Positions 17,866 to 25,301 of a DNA stretch of 64,000 nt are shown in pieces. The stretch is from Paraburkholderia nodosa DSM 21604 (GTDB lineage: Bacteria; Pseudomonadota; Gammaproteobacteria; Burkholderiales; Burkholderiaceae): the NCBI RefSeq assembly GCF_000519185.1, contig NZ_JAFA01000017.1:108162-172161 (forward strand), read 5' to 3'. Position numbers and translations under genes: made by a program. How positions within the stretch are numbered: position 1 is the first letter of the stretch; every line of letters starts with the position of its first letter. The notes below the pieces were generated by a model that searched no databases, was not told the origin of the DNA, and worked only from the letters and a program-made list of their open reading frames with translations.

Positions 17866-17889
17866 GGATGTCAGTTTAACGCGACATCC
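17866..17889. promoter_or_regulatory. Second inverted repeat GGATGTC-N10-GACATCC in the divergent polysaccharide promoter
   Basis: Perfect 7-base arms separated by 10 bases lie just upstream of a TATTAT sequence at 17906-17911 that could be the -10 element of the co-polymerase gene. Confidence 0.42.
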
Positions 17890-17954
17890 TGGATGTTTTC
17901 TTACGTATTATATGCGCCGTCGAATCTTCACTGTTGGCCCGGAACCGCACCTGT

Positions 17955-20108
17955 ATGGTTATTACTACTAGAACAAGGCCTGAAAGGAAGGCGGCTGTTG
18001 TCGAACTGACGGTCCGGGATTATCTCAACACCTTTTTCTATTATCGCAAGATTGCAACAGCGGTATTTCTTGCCGTTGTGGCGATCGGCGTGGCGGTCGC
18101 GCTGCTGGTGCCCATGCCTTACCGGGCGCAGTCGACGCTGCTCGTACTCCTTGCAGGATATTACGACCAGTCGAACAACCCGAATGGCTCCGCCGCGGTG
18201 CAGCCCGCCATTGGCCAGCTCGACGGCGTCGAAGCGCAAATCCTCAGCAGCCCGGAACTGCACCGCGACGTCGTGATTGCGAAACTGGGGCCGAACGCAA
18301 GCGAACACGAAATCGACAGCCATTTGCAGGAATTCGAGCATCGGCTGCATATCGAGCAGAACGATCTCGCGAGCACCATCAACCTCACGTATTACGACGC
18401 CGATCCCAAGGAAGCGGCCGACGCGCTCTCGCGTCTGCTCGACACGTACTTCCGCCGGCGCGCGACGATTTTCACGTCGGGCCGCGTCGATTTCCTGACC
18501 GGCCAGCGCGACGAAGTCGCAAGGCAACTGAAAAAAGCCGATGCCGACCTGCTCGCGTTCCAGAAAACGCACGGCATCGTCAATATCGACGACCAGACCT
18601 CGCGCGCCGTGCTGCTCGAAAGCCAGCTGGTTCAGCAAAAGCTCGACAACGAAACGTCGCTCGCGCAGCATCGCGGCGAACTGAAGTCGGAGCAGGCGTC
18701 GTCGAAGGGGGTGAAGGCGACGATTCCGATTTTCACCGACGACTCCGAAGCCGCTCACGCGCTCGACACGATGCAGCTCTCGCTGATGCAGCTCGAAGCG
18801 CGCCGCGCCGACTTCGCCTCGCGCTACATGGATAGCTCGCCGTTCGTGCAGCAGCTCGATCAGCAGATCGCCGACATGCACGCGAGCATCGCGCGGCGCA
18901 AGGCGCAAATGGCCACCGCCACGCGCTACGGCCACAACGATTACTACGACGTGGTGCAAGGGCGGCTGGCCGCGCTCAATGCCGGCATCGCGGGCGAAAC
19001 CGCACGCCAGCAGACGCTCGAGGATCAGATCAAGGACACGCGCGCGAAGCTGCGCAGCTTGAGCGATATCTCCAGCCAGATGCGCCAGCTGCAGGCAACG
19101 CGTGACATTCTGGCCGACAGCTTCAAGGACCGTTCGCGCCAGGTGGAGCTTGCGAAGATCCAGCAGGGGCAGGTGAGCCAGGTGAACAGCACGAACGTGC
19201 GCGTGATCCAGGCGCCGTTCCCGCCTTCGCAGCGCAGCGTGTCGGCCAGCCTCATCATTTCGGCGAGCGTGGCGGCGGGGCTCCTGATTTCCGCGCTCGT
19301 CGTGCTCGTCATGGCAAGCCTGCGCGAGACCTTCCTGAGTCCGGAGCAGGCGGAGCGCTCGCTGCTGCTGCCGGTGCTGAACGCGCCGGTGCTGCTCGGT
19401 GGCGGCGCGCGCCGCCCCGGCGCCGCGGGGGCTTCCGCCGACGCGGTCAAGGCGGCCAGCCGGCCCGCGCATATGGCGTATGGCCGCATGATCGCGGCCA
19501 TCAACGCGAGCACGGACTCGCCCGCCAAGGTCGTCATGGCGCTTTCGTTCGGCAAGAACGACGGGCTGCTTTCGGTGATTCGCGGCCTCGCCGTCGAACT
19601 GGAGCACCGCACGACCAAGCCGGTCCTCATTCTCGACATGGCCTCCAGCGCCGACGCGCCGCTTTATGGCCCGCCGAACGCGCAGGGCCTGCTGACCTGG
19701 TCGGGGCATAGCGGGCAGAGCCGTGCGGCGAGCGCGGCGCCCACGGAGATCGCGGCGTCGAGCGGCCTCGTGTTCGAGAGCGTCGAGCGGCACAACATCG
19801 TCGTCGCGCGGCCGGAAAGCGGCACGTTCCCGACTTCGTGGCAGCAGACCACGACCCTGTTCGACGCGCTGCGCGAGACGCACGACTACATCGTCGTGCA
19901 TGCGCCGCCCGCTAGCCAGTCGTTCGCCGGCATTGAGAACGCGGCGCTGGCGGACGCAACGGTCATGGCGGTACGCGCAGAGGTTTCGCGCAAGCCCGTG
20001 GTCCTCGGCCTGAAAACGCAGCTCCTCGACGCGGGCGGCAGGCTGATCGGCATCGCGCTGACGCATCGGCGCGGCTACATCCCGAACTTCATTTATCGAT
20101 TCTTCTAA
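17955..20108 (+). CDS. Wzc/GumC-like polysaccharide co-polymerase with degenerate BY-kinase domain
   Basis: 717 residues from ATG 17955 (a TTG 21 bases earlier is possible). A Wzz domain begins around residue 20 with membrane helix 1 at about 36-56. A long periplasmic coiled coil (about 160-400) follows, then helix 2 near 430-455 after the Pro-rich motif APFPPSQRS. The cytoplasmic part aligns with bacterial tyrosine kinases but lacks the key residues. The Walker A position reads LSFGKNDG (530-536) with no GKS/T. Walker A' keeps one Asp (LDMASS, Asp561). Walker B reads IVVHAPPA with His649 in place of Asp. There is no C-terminal tyrosine cluster. It probably controls chain length without phosphorylation. 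Confidence 0.83.
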   Translation: MVITTRTRPERKAAVVELTVRDYLNTFFYYRKIATAVFLAVVAIGVAVALLVPMPYRAQSTLLVLLAGYYDQSNNPNGSAAVQPAIGQLDGVEAQILSSPELHRDVVIAKLGPNASEHEIDSHLQEFEHRLHIEQNDLASTINLTYYDADPKEAADALSRLLDTYFRRRATIFTSGRVDFLTGQRDEVARQLKKADADLLAFQKTHGIVNIDDQTSRAVLLESQLVQQKLDNETSLAQHRGELKSEQASSKGVKATIPIFTDDSEAAHALDTMQLSLMQLEARRADFASRYMDSSPFVQQLDQQIADMHASIARRKAQMATATRYGHNDYYDVVQGRLAALNAGIAGETARQQTLEDQIKDTRAKLRSLSDISSQMRQLQATRDILADSFKDRSRQVELAKIQQGQVSQVNSTNVRVIQAPFPPSQRSVSASLIISASVAAGLLISALVVLVMASLRETFLSPEQAERSLLLPVLNAPVLLGGGARRPGAAGASADAVKAASRPAHMAYGRMIAAINASTDSPAKVVMALSFGKNDGLLSVIRGLAVELEHRTTKPVLILDMASSADAPLYGPPNAQGLLTWSGHSGQSRAASAAPTEIAASSGLVFESVERHNIVVARPESGTFPTSWQQTTTLFDALRETHDYIVVHAPPASQSFAGIENAALADATVMAVRAEVSRKPVVLGLKTQLLDAGGRLIGIALTHRRGYIPNFIYRFF

Positions 20109-20127
20109 CATTCGGGACCTGACTGCC

Positions 20128-21099
20128 ATGCACCAGATCAGCGCCATCCTGCCGGTCAAAACGCGGGGACGGCACTACGCCGACAACATTGGCCGTTGCG
20201 ACATCCTCTTCTCGTCGCTGCGTCACTTCACGACGCCCAAAACGTTTCACCGTTTCGTGATCGTCGTGCCGCACGAGGAACTCGAAGAAGTCAAAGGCTA
20301 CGCGAAGGCGTGGTCCGATTTCCCCATCGAAGTGGTCGACGAATCGCTGTACATGGGCATTTTTGCGGAGTTCTCGCAGCGTCACCAGATCCGCAACTGG
20401 CACCGGCAGCAAATCATCAAGCTGAATGCGCCCGAGTGGATCGAGACTGAGTATTTCCTCGTGCTCGACCCGGACTGCTTCGCCACGCATCGCTTCAGCG
20501 CGGATACGCTGATTCTCGACGGCCGTGCGCTCACGCACGTGCAGCCGCGCACGGTGGAGCCGTATTACTGGGAGGCTTCGGCGAAGCTGCTGAATATCGA
20601 TCCGCAACTCACGCGCGACGGCATCTGGTGGACGCCGGCGATTTTGTCGCGCACGCTGTGCCTGAGCCTGCAACAGCGCCTCGCGGCGCTACACGGCACC
20701 GACTGGCGGCGCGTGCTGCTCGCCAACTACGCGCTCGACTGGACCGAATACACGCTTTACTGGCTCAACGCGGAAAACGAAGGGCTGCTGGAGCAGTACC
20801 ACACGGGCCCGAAACCGGGCCAGCGCGCGCTGCACGCCGACGAAAGCGTATGGTTTGCCGACAAGATGGAAGGCTGGAGCGAGGCCCGCCATCTCGCGCC
20901 GGAAAGCGACGGCATGTTCGCCGTGGTCCAGAGCAACACGAACATCTCGCCGCAGCGCGTGATGGAAAAGCTTGCGCCGTATTTCCCGATCACGCTGCAG
21001 CCCTACGAGCGCCATATCGACCCCGCGCTCAAGGGCGCCGAGCTTTATTCGGCCGTGGCGCGCCGCGGTCTCAAGCTGTTGAACAAGCTGCGCGGTTAA
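20128..21099 (+). CDS. DUF6492 family protein, putative glycosyltransferase-like
   Basis: 323 residues, 19 bases after the co-polymerase gene and probably co-transcribed. The N-terminus ISAILPVKTRGRHY resembles the first strand of a GT-A fold, and YFLVLDPDCFATHRF contains a DxD-type acidic motif at about residue 112-114. Several conserved Trp residues and the motif GIWWTPAIL follow. No signal peptide is present, so it should act in the cytoplasm, possibly adding a sugar to the repeat unit. It is the only glycosyltransferase candidate in this locus. The family is uncharacterised, so the activity is inferred from fold-like motifs and context. Confidence 0.6.
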   Translation: MHQISAILPVKTRGRHYADNIGRCDILFSSLRHFTTPKTFHRFVIVVPHEELEEVKGYAKAWSDFPIEVVDESLYMGIFAEFSQRHQIRNWHRQQIIKLNAPEWIETEYFLVLDPDCFATHRFSADTLILDGRALTHVQPRTVEPYYWEASAKLLNIDPQLTRDGIWWTPAILSRTLCLSLQQRLAALHGTDWRRVLLANYALDWTEYTLYWLNAENEGLLEQYHTGPKPGQRALHADESVWFADKMEGWSEARHLAPESDGMFAVVQSNTNISPQRVMEKLAPYFPITLQPYERHIDPALKGAELYSAVARRGLKLLNKLRG

Positions 21100-21148
21100 G
21101 CGGGCCGTTGCGCCTGCAACGAGTCTGCAACGACGCCGGGCGCCGCGT

Positions 21149-21646
21149 TCACCGCCCCGGTTGCAGCTGGCCCCAGCTCACGAGGATGGCCTGAATGCTG
21201 CGCGCGTAGGCATCGCGCTCGTGCGGCGACTCCGAGTGGTACGCGCCAATGGCGCGCCACGTGTTGCCGTATCGCACCATCTTTTGCTTGAGCAGCCAGG
21301 CGGCCACAAAGATATTCACGCACGGGTCCGTGAGGGCGCCGTGCGGAATGCCCTCGCGCGAAAGCTCCGAAAAGTGGATCGAGTTGATCTGCGCTTGCCC
21401 GACGTCGATCGAGCCGTTCGCATTGTGATTGATGGCCGCCGCGTCGCCTTTCGATTCGCGCCACGCCACCGCGCGCAGCACGAGCGGATTCACGCCCTGG
21501 TAGGCACCGGCCTTTTCGAAGCATGCGTCGGCGGGCGGCGCGGCATGTGCGGCCGTTGCGCCGAGCGCCGCGAGGCTTATGAGCGCGACCCACGCGCGCA
21601 TGACTCGCGATCCGAACTGGCGCAGGGCGTTGGTCTTCTGCTGCAT
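21149..21646 (-). CDS. Exported lytic transglycosylase, IagB/VirB1-like
   Basis: 165 residues from ATG 21646, which has a GGAG nine bases upstream. A signal peptide of about 35 residues ends AAHA. The SLT domain shows the catalytic Glu64 in AWRESKGD, then INHNANGSIDVGQAQIN and the late AIGAYHSES motif. Small enzymes of this kind open peptidoglycan locally so that an envelope-spanning machine can be built. The neighbours suggest it serves the polysaccharide export complex, although secretion-system use elsewhere cannot be excluded. Two small exported proteins are encoded directly upstream on the same strand. Confidence 0.83.
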   Translation of the reverse strand: MQQKTNALRQFGSRVMRAWVALISLAALGATAAHAAPPADACFEKAGAYQGVNPLVLRAVAWRESKGDAAAINHNANGSIDVGQAQINSIHFSELSREGIPHGALTDPCVNIFVAAWLLKQKMVRYGNTWRAIGAYHSESPHERDAYARSIQAILVSWGQLQPGR

Positions 21647-21682
21647 GGGTCGAAGCTCCGGGTTGGGCGTCACTGCGCGACG

Positions 21683-22024
21683 TCACTGCGCGAGAGCGGA
21701 ATCGAGTTGCTGCTCGATGTCCTTGAGATAGGCGCGCGAAGTGTCGGAGACGACGAGGCGCGGCGTGGGCATGGCGCAGTGGCAATCGCGCTGACGCGTC
21801 TTCTTCTTGCTGTGCGAGGACGAATGCGGCGCGGGAACCTCGTCGTCGTCGCCGGTGGCGGGCGGCAGCATGGCGAGTGTGGGCAGCGGCGGATAAACCT
21901 TGTCGGCGGCGGGCGTGGCGGCAGTGGCAACGATGGTGGCAGTGGCCGGCGCGCCGGCGGCGGGTTGGGCCGCCCAGGCGGCGCTGCAAAAGCCGAGTGC
22001 GGCGGCGAGAACGATCGGACGCAT
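21683..22024 (-). CDS. Small exported protein of unknown function
   Basis: 113 residues from ATG 22024, with GGGGAG about 8-13 bases upstream. Residues 1-18 are a signal peptide ending AWA. The mature part is low-complexity (Ala/Pro/Thr-rich), with a Ser/His/Lys run and a Cys-His-Cys (RDCHCAMP) near residue 80, then a helical tail. I recognise no family. It lies between the lytic transglycosylase and a small lipoprotein gene, with 4 bases to the latter, so all three are probably one operon. Confidence 0.6.
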   Translation of the reverse strand: MRPIVLAAALGFCSAAWAAQPAAGAPATATIVATAATPAADKVYPPLPTLAMLPPATGDDDEVPAPHSSSHSKKKTRQRDCHCAMPTPRLVVSDTSRAYLKDIEQQLDSALAQ

Positions 22025-22028
22025 CGTG

Positions 22029-22403
22029 TCAGCTCCCCGCATGCCACGGCTCGATCGAGACGCTGTACGTCTGGTTCGCGCCGGCCGTCAGGTTTTCGAG
22101 CGTGGGCTTGGGCCCTTGCGCGGGCACGCCCCGCCAGATGGCCTGATTGATGTACTTGAAGTCCTGGCCGAGCGCCGTCACGCGGATCACGGTGGGCTGC
22201 TTCTGCGCGGCGGCGAGCGCGCCCGCCTTGGCGAGCACCGCGCTCAGTTGCGGGTCGTGCGCGCCCAGCGCATCGGCGGGAATGTCGAATTTCATGATGA
22301 CGTTCGACACGGCGGGCTTCCCGGTCTGTGCCGTGGTGGGCGGCTGCAGTTGCGCGCAGCCTGTCACAACCATTATGGCAAGTAAAAGCAAAACGCGCGT
22401 CAC
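22029..22403 (-). CDS. Small lipoprotein of unknown function
   Basis: 124 residues from a GTG at 22403, chosen because GGAG lies 8 bases upstream and because the signal peptide VTRVLLLLAIMVVTGC then begins at residue 1. The lipobox VTGC marks Cys16 as the lipidated residue. The mature protein has an N-terminal Pro/Thr linker and a mixed alpha/beta domain with no recognised motif. It is the first gene of the three-gene operon that ends in the lytic transglycosylase. Longer open frames upstream have no ribosome site. Confidence 0.62.
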   Translation of the reverse strand: MTRVLLLLAIMVVTGCAQLQPPTTAQTGKPAVSNVIMKFDIPADALGAHDPQLSAVLAKAGALAAAQKQPTVIRVTALGQDFKYINQAIWRGVPAQGPKPTLENLTAGANQTYSVSIEPWHAGS

Positions 22404-22671
22404 GGCCGGGTCTCCAAAAATTCGTGGCGATGTACGCGTTTTCGGCCTCGCGCGCGCGGACTTGATACCCGGGCGGCAAACGTTTGCCAAAAAGAAAGAC
22501 TTCGCTCGCGCAATGCCGCTTCCCGGAAGGTTGCTCGCGCGCGATCGTGTGTTCGGGCAGGGAACTGCCTCCCTGATCTTGAGGGGAAATGCGCCGCGCA
22601 TGCGGCGAATAGATATGAAGAATGACGGACGGCAGCGCGGCACCGGCCCAGGTGCCGCGCGCCGGCGCTCG

Positions 22672-22965
22672 TTAATTGAGCTTGCCGAGCACCGCCGTGA
22701 ACTCATCCTTGCTCAAGGCGCGCAGCGTTTGCGTGCGGATATTGCCGAGCGACCCGAGCGCGAGGCCGAACGCCATGAAGCTTTGCTCGTCGGGCGCGTC
22801 GATGACCGTGACGATGTCGTATTTCCCGAGCGTCCAGTAGATCTGCTTCATTTCACAGCCGAAAGTTTTGGCGAGTTCCGCTGCCTGACCGGCCCGTTGC
22901 GCGCTGTTCTTGACAGCGCGGATACCCTGGTCGGTGAACTGCGCGAGCACCACATAAGTCGACAT
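22672..22965 (-). CDS. GYD domain protein
   Basis: 97 residues with a strong AAGGGGAA ribosome site. The family motif is visible as YWTLGKYDIVTVIDAPDE around residues 44-61, where GKYD replaces the canonical GxYD. These small dimeric alpha/beta proteins of the ferredoxin-like fold have no settled function. It lies 34 bases after the FAD oxidase gene on the same strand, so the two are probably co-expressed. Confidence 0.85.
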   Translation of the reverse strand: MSTYVVLAQFTDQGIRAVKNSAQRAGQAAELAKTFGCEMKQIYWTLGKYDIVTVIDAPDEQSFMAFGLALGSLGNIRTQTLRALSKDEFTAVLGKLN

Positions 22966-22999
22966 GACGATTCCCCTTACGATGACATCGAAACGTTGA

Positions 23000-24406
23000 T
23001 TACTGGCTCCCCTCGGCCGACCCTTCGGGCCGGATGTTCTGGTTGTGGCGGAAAAGATTGTGCGGGTCGTAACGCGTCTTGACGGCGACGAGACGGCTCA
23101 TGTTCGGACCATAGGCCGCCTCGACGCGCGTGCGTTCGTCGTCGGTGAGGAAGTTCACGTAGACGCTGCCGAGCGCATAGGGCGCGGAAGCCTCGAAGAA
23201 GCCGCGCGCCCAGGCGACGCAGCGCTCGTCGTCGGCGGGATCGGTCCAGCGGCCGTGCACGTTCATGACGTAGAGCGCGTCGCGATTCGGATAGGCCATC
23301 GCATCGGGCGCGACGCGCAGCGTCGCGCCGCCGATTTGCCCGAAGAATATTTCGCACTCGGGCGAGGGCAGCGTGGCGATGGCGTCGATCAGCGTGTCGA
23401 TGAGACCGTCGGGCAATGTGTCCAGATTGTGCGATTTCCAGTAGTTGCGCGCGCCCGGCGTGAGGAGCGGATCGAATGCCTGCTGCCACGCGGCGTAGGG
23501 CATTGGCCCGAGATGTTCGCCACAAGGCTTGCCGAAGCGCCGCACCGCGTCCACCGCGTTCGGCCCGTTTTCCGGCGGCCCCGAATAGCAGATCGCGAAC
23601 ACGATGACCGGCTTGCCGTGCACCTCGGGCGGCAGGAAAGGCAGCGGCGGTGCGAGACGCGACACGCTCCACACGGTCAGGTCTTCGGGCATCGCATTGA
23701 CCGCCTCGCGATATAGCGTCAGCGCTTCTTTCGCGGCGTCGAACGGCAGCACGACCAGGCCGCCGTAGATCTCGGGGCCGACAGGGTGAAGCGCGAATTC
23801 GAACATCGTCACCACGCCGAAGTTGCCGCCGCCGCCGCGTAGCGCCCAGAAGAGGTCGGTGTTTTCTTCGGCGCTCGCGCGCAGCAGATTGCCGTCGGCG
23901 GTCACGACGTCGGCGGCGACGAGGTTGTCGACCGACATGCCGAAGCGCCGGCTCAGCCAGCCGAAGCCGCCGCCGAGCGTGAGACCCGCCACGCCCGTCG
24001 TCGAATTGATGCCAAGCGGCGTGGCGAGGCCGAACGCCTGCGCTTCGTGGTCGAAGTCGTGCAGCGTGGCGCCTGGCTCCACATACGCGCGGCGCGTGGC
24101 GGGCTCGACTCTGACCGACTTCATCAGCGAGAGATCGATCACGATGCCGCCGTCGCATAGCGCGCTGCCCGCGATATTGTGGCCGCCGCCGCGCACGGCG
24201 AGCGGCAGCCCGGATTCACGCGCGAGCGCCACCGCCTGGCGCACGTCGGCGCAACCCCGGCAGCGCACGATGAGCGCGGGACGGCGCTCGATCATCGCGT
24301 TCCAGATTTGCCGGGCTTCTTCGTAGGCCGCGTCGCCGGGTTGCAGGGCTTCGCCGCGCAGCGCGCTTTTCAGCGTGGCGATGGATTCGCTCGACAGGCT
24401 TGACAT
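23000..24406 (-). CDS. FAD-linked oxidase, berberine-bridge-like, single covalent site
   Basis: 468 residues, cytoplasmic (no signal peptide), preceded by GAGAGG. The FAD type 4 domain has VRGGGHNIAG with His76, the usual covalent FAD attachment site. The second attachment Cys of bicovalent members is missing: the equivalent stretch reads LGINSTTGVAG, with Asn/Ser at 134-135. The BBE motif RYDPHNLFRHNQNIRP closes the protein. Compared with the exported flavin oxidase at 10452-12242 it is shorter and lacks the signal peptide, so they are different subfamilies. Substrate unknown. Confidence 0.85.
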   Translation of the reverse strand: MSSLSSESIATLKSALRGEALQPGDAAYEEARQIWNAMIERRPALIVRCRGCADVRQAVALARESGLPLAVRGGGHNIAGSALCDGGIVIDLSLMKSVRVEPATRRAYVEPGATLHDFDHEAQAFGLATPLGINSTTGVAGLTLGGGFGWLSRRFGMSVDNLVAADVVTADGNLLRASAEENTDLFWALRGGGGNFGVVTMFEFALHPVGPEIYGGLVVLPFDAAKEALTLYREAVNAMPEDLTVWSVSRLAPPLPFLPPEVHGKPVIVFAICYSGPPENGPNAVDAVRRFGKPCGEHLGPMPYAAWQQAFDPLLTPGARNYWKSHNLDTLPDGLIDTLIDAIATLPSPECEIFFGQIGGATLRVAPDAMAYPNRDALYVMNVHGRWTDPADDERCVAWARGFFEASAPYALGSVYVNFLTDDERTRVEAAYGPNMSRLVAVKTRYDPHNLFRHNQNIRPEGSAEGSQ

Positions 24407-24768
24407 GGCACACCTCTCAATTCAACGGATCGGACAAACGCGCGCCAACAGCCGGGCGGGCGTTTTCATGGACTGAACGGAACTGCGGGCGACCGCTTCA
24501 ATTGTCGAATCAATGCGGCTTACGCACGCGCGTGACGCGGCGTGCGTCCGGTCGGGAAAGCGGCAAGGAAGGGCTTTCGCAAAGGGCGGCGGGGGCCGCC
24601 TCTGGCCGGACCGCGAGGGACCGGGCGGCGAGCGCTCTGTGACCGTCTGGATCGTACCCAGGCAGCCAGCGAGCCTCGCAGATTCATTAGATAACCTAAA
24701 TTATGCAGATTGATAAAAAACGTGCAGTTAATTCAGATTATTGTCGCGTCTGGATTCGCTTTAATAGT

Positions 24769-24798
24769 TTAGCAAGCGCAATGCAGGGATTCTATAAT
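24769..24798 (+). promoter_or_regulatory. Sigma-70-type promoter of the DUF1059 gene
   Basis: A perfect -10 TATAAT (24793-24798) is preceded at 18 bases by TTAGCA (24769-24774), which matches TTGACA at four of six positions. Transcription would start near 24805. Confidence 0.6.
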
Positions 24799-24801
24799 TT
24801 T

Positions 24802-24830
24802 CACGCACGCGCGGGCTGCGTGCGTGCGTG
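24802..24830 (+). promoter_or_regulatory. Hairpin in the 5' leader of the DUF1059 gene
   Basis: CACGCACGC pairs with GCGTGCGTG in two alternative registers (24818-24826 or 24822-24830). A short T4 run follows at 24832-24835. It lies at the predicted transcription start, 25-58 bases before the start codon. It may stabilise the message or act as a weak attenuator. Confidence 0.4.
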
Positions 24831-24859
24831 CTTTTACCCGCCCAGCGAGAGGTTCCACC

Positions 24860-25069
24860 ATGACGCGAAAGTACATTGACTGCAGGGAGTTTCCCAGTGA
24901 GATGAACTGCACGGTCGCTATCTCAGCGGACTCGGATTCGGAGCTTCTGGAAGCTGCCGTGCAACACGCGGTGAGCGTGCATCGTCACGCCGATTCGCCG
25001 GAACTGCGCGCGCAACTCAGCCAGCTCTTTCACGAGGGCTCGCCGCCCGAAATATCGCCGCGTGCATGA
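24860..25069 (+). CDS. DUF1059 family small protein
   Basis: 69 residues from ATG 24860, with GAGAGG ahead of it. The DUF1059 signature is clear: MTRKYIDCREFPSEMNCTVAIS at the N-terminus with two Cys, then a helix ELLEAAVQHAVSVHRH and acidic tail. Members are small soluble proteins found next to stress or redox genes, with unknown function. Its own strong promoter and leader hairpin suggest high or regulated expression. Nothing closely follows on the same strand (232 bases to the MscS gene). Confidence 0.75.
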   Translation: MTRKYIDCREFPSEMNCTVAISADSDSELLEAAVQHAVSVHRHADSPELRAQLSQLFHEGSPPEISPRA

Positions 25070-25301
25070 CGAGAAACCGGGCCGGCATGCAACGTGCCGG
25101 CCGGTGCGCCTGTCCCACACGGCGCACGAGAGAACGCAGCACCGCAACCCACGCGTTTCTGGCGCCAGAATCCGGGCCTGCCCCTGGCGCTGCCAGCCTT
25201 CAATTGCCACCCGGTCGCCCCGGCATATTCGCCCGTGGCAGAATTAGCCACTTCCCGCAGTCCCAACATCAGCGCTAGGCCTTTGCAGCCGGGAGCCGCC
25301 C

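Larger units (their letters stand above)
24407..24859. other. AT-rich intergenic region with promoter and leader hairpin
   Basis: 453 bases. The part from about 24680 to 24800 is far richer in A/T than its surroundings and carries the promoter of the DUF1059 gene (24769-24798) and a leader hairpin (24802-24830). The FAD oxidase promoter must also lie here, near 24410-24520, but I could not identify it. Short open frames in 24400-24713 show no ribosome sites. Confidence 0.6.

Noticed and set aside
24400..24713. Small plus-strand open frames before the DUF1059 gene
   Set aside because: They have no ribosome sites, their composition is Arg/Gly-rich as in GC-rich shadows, and one overlaps the start of the FAD oxidase gene on the other strand.
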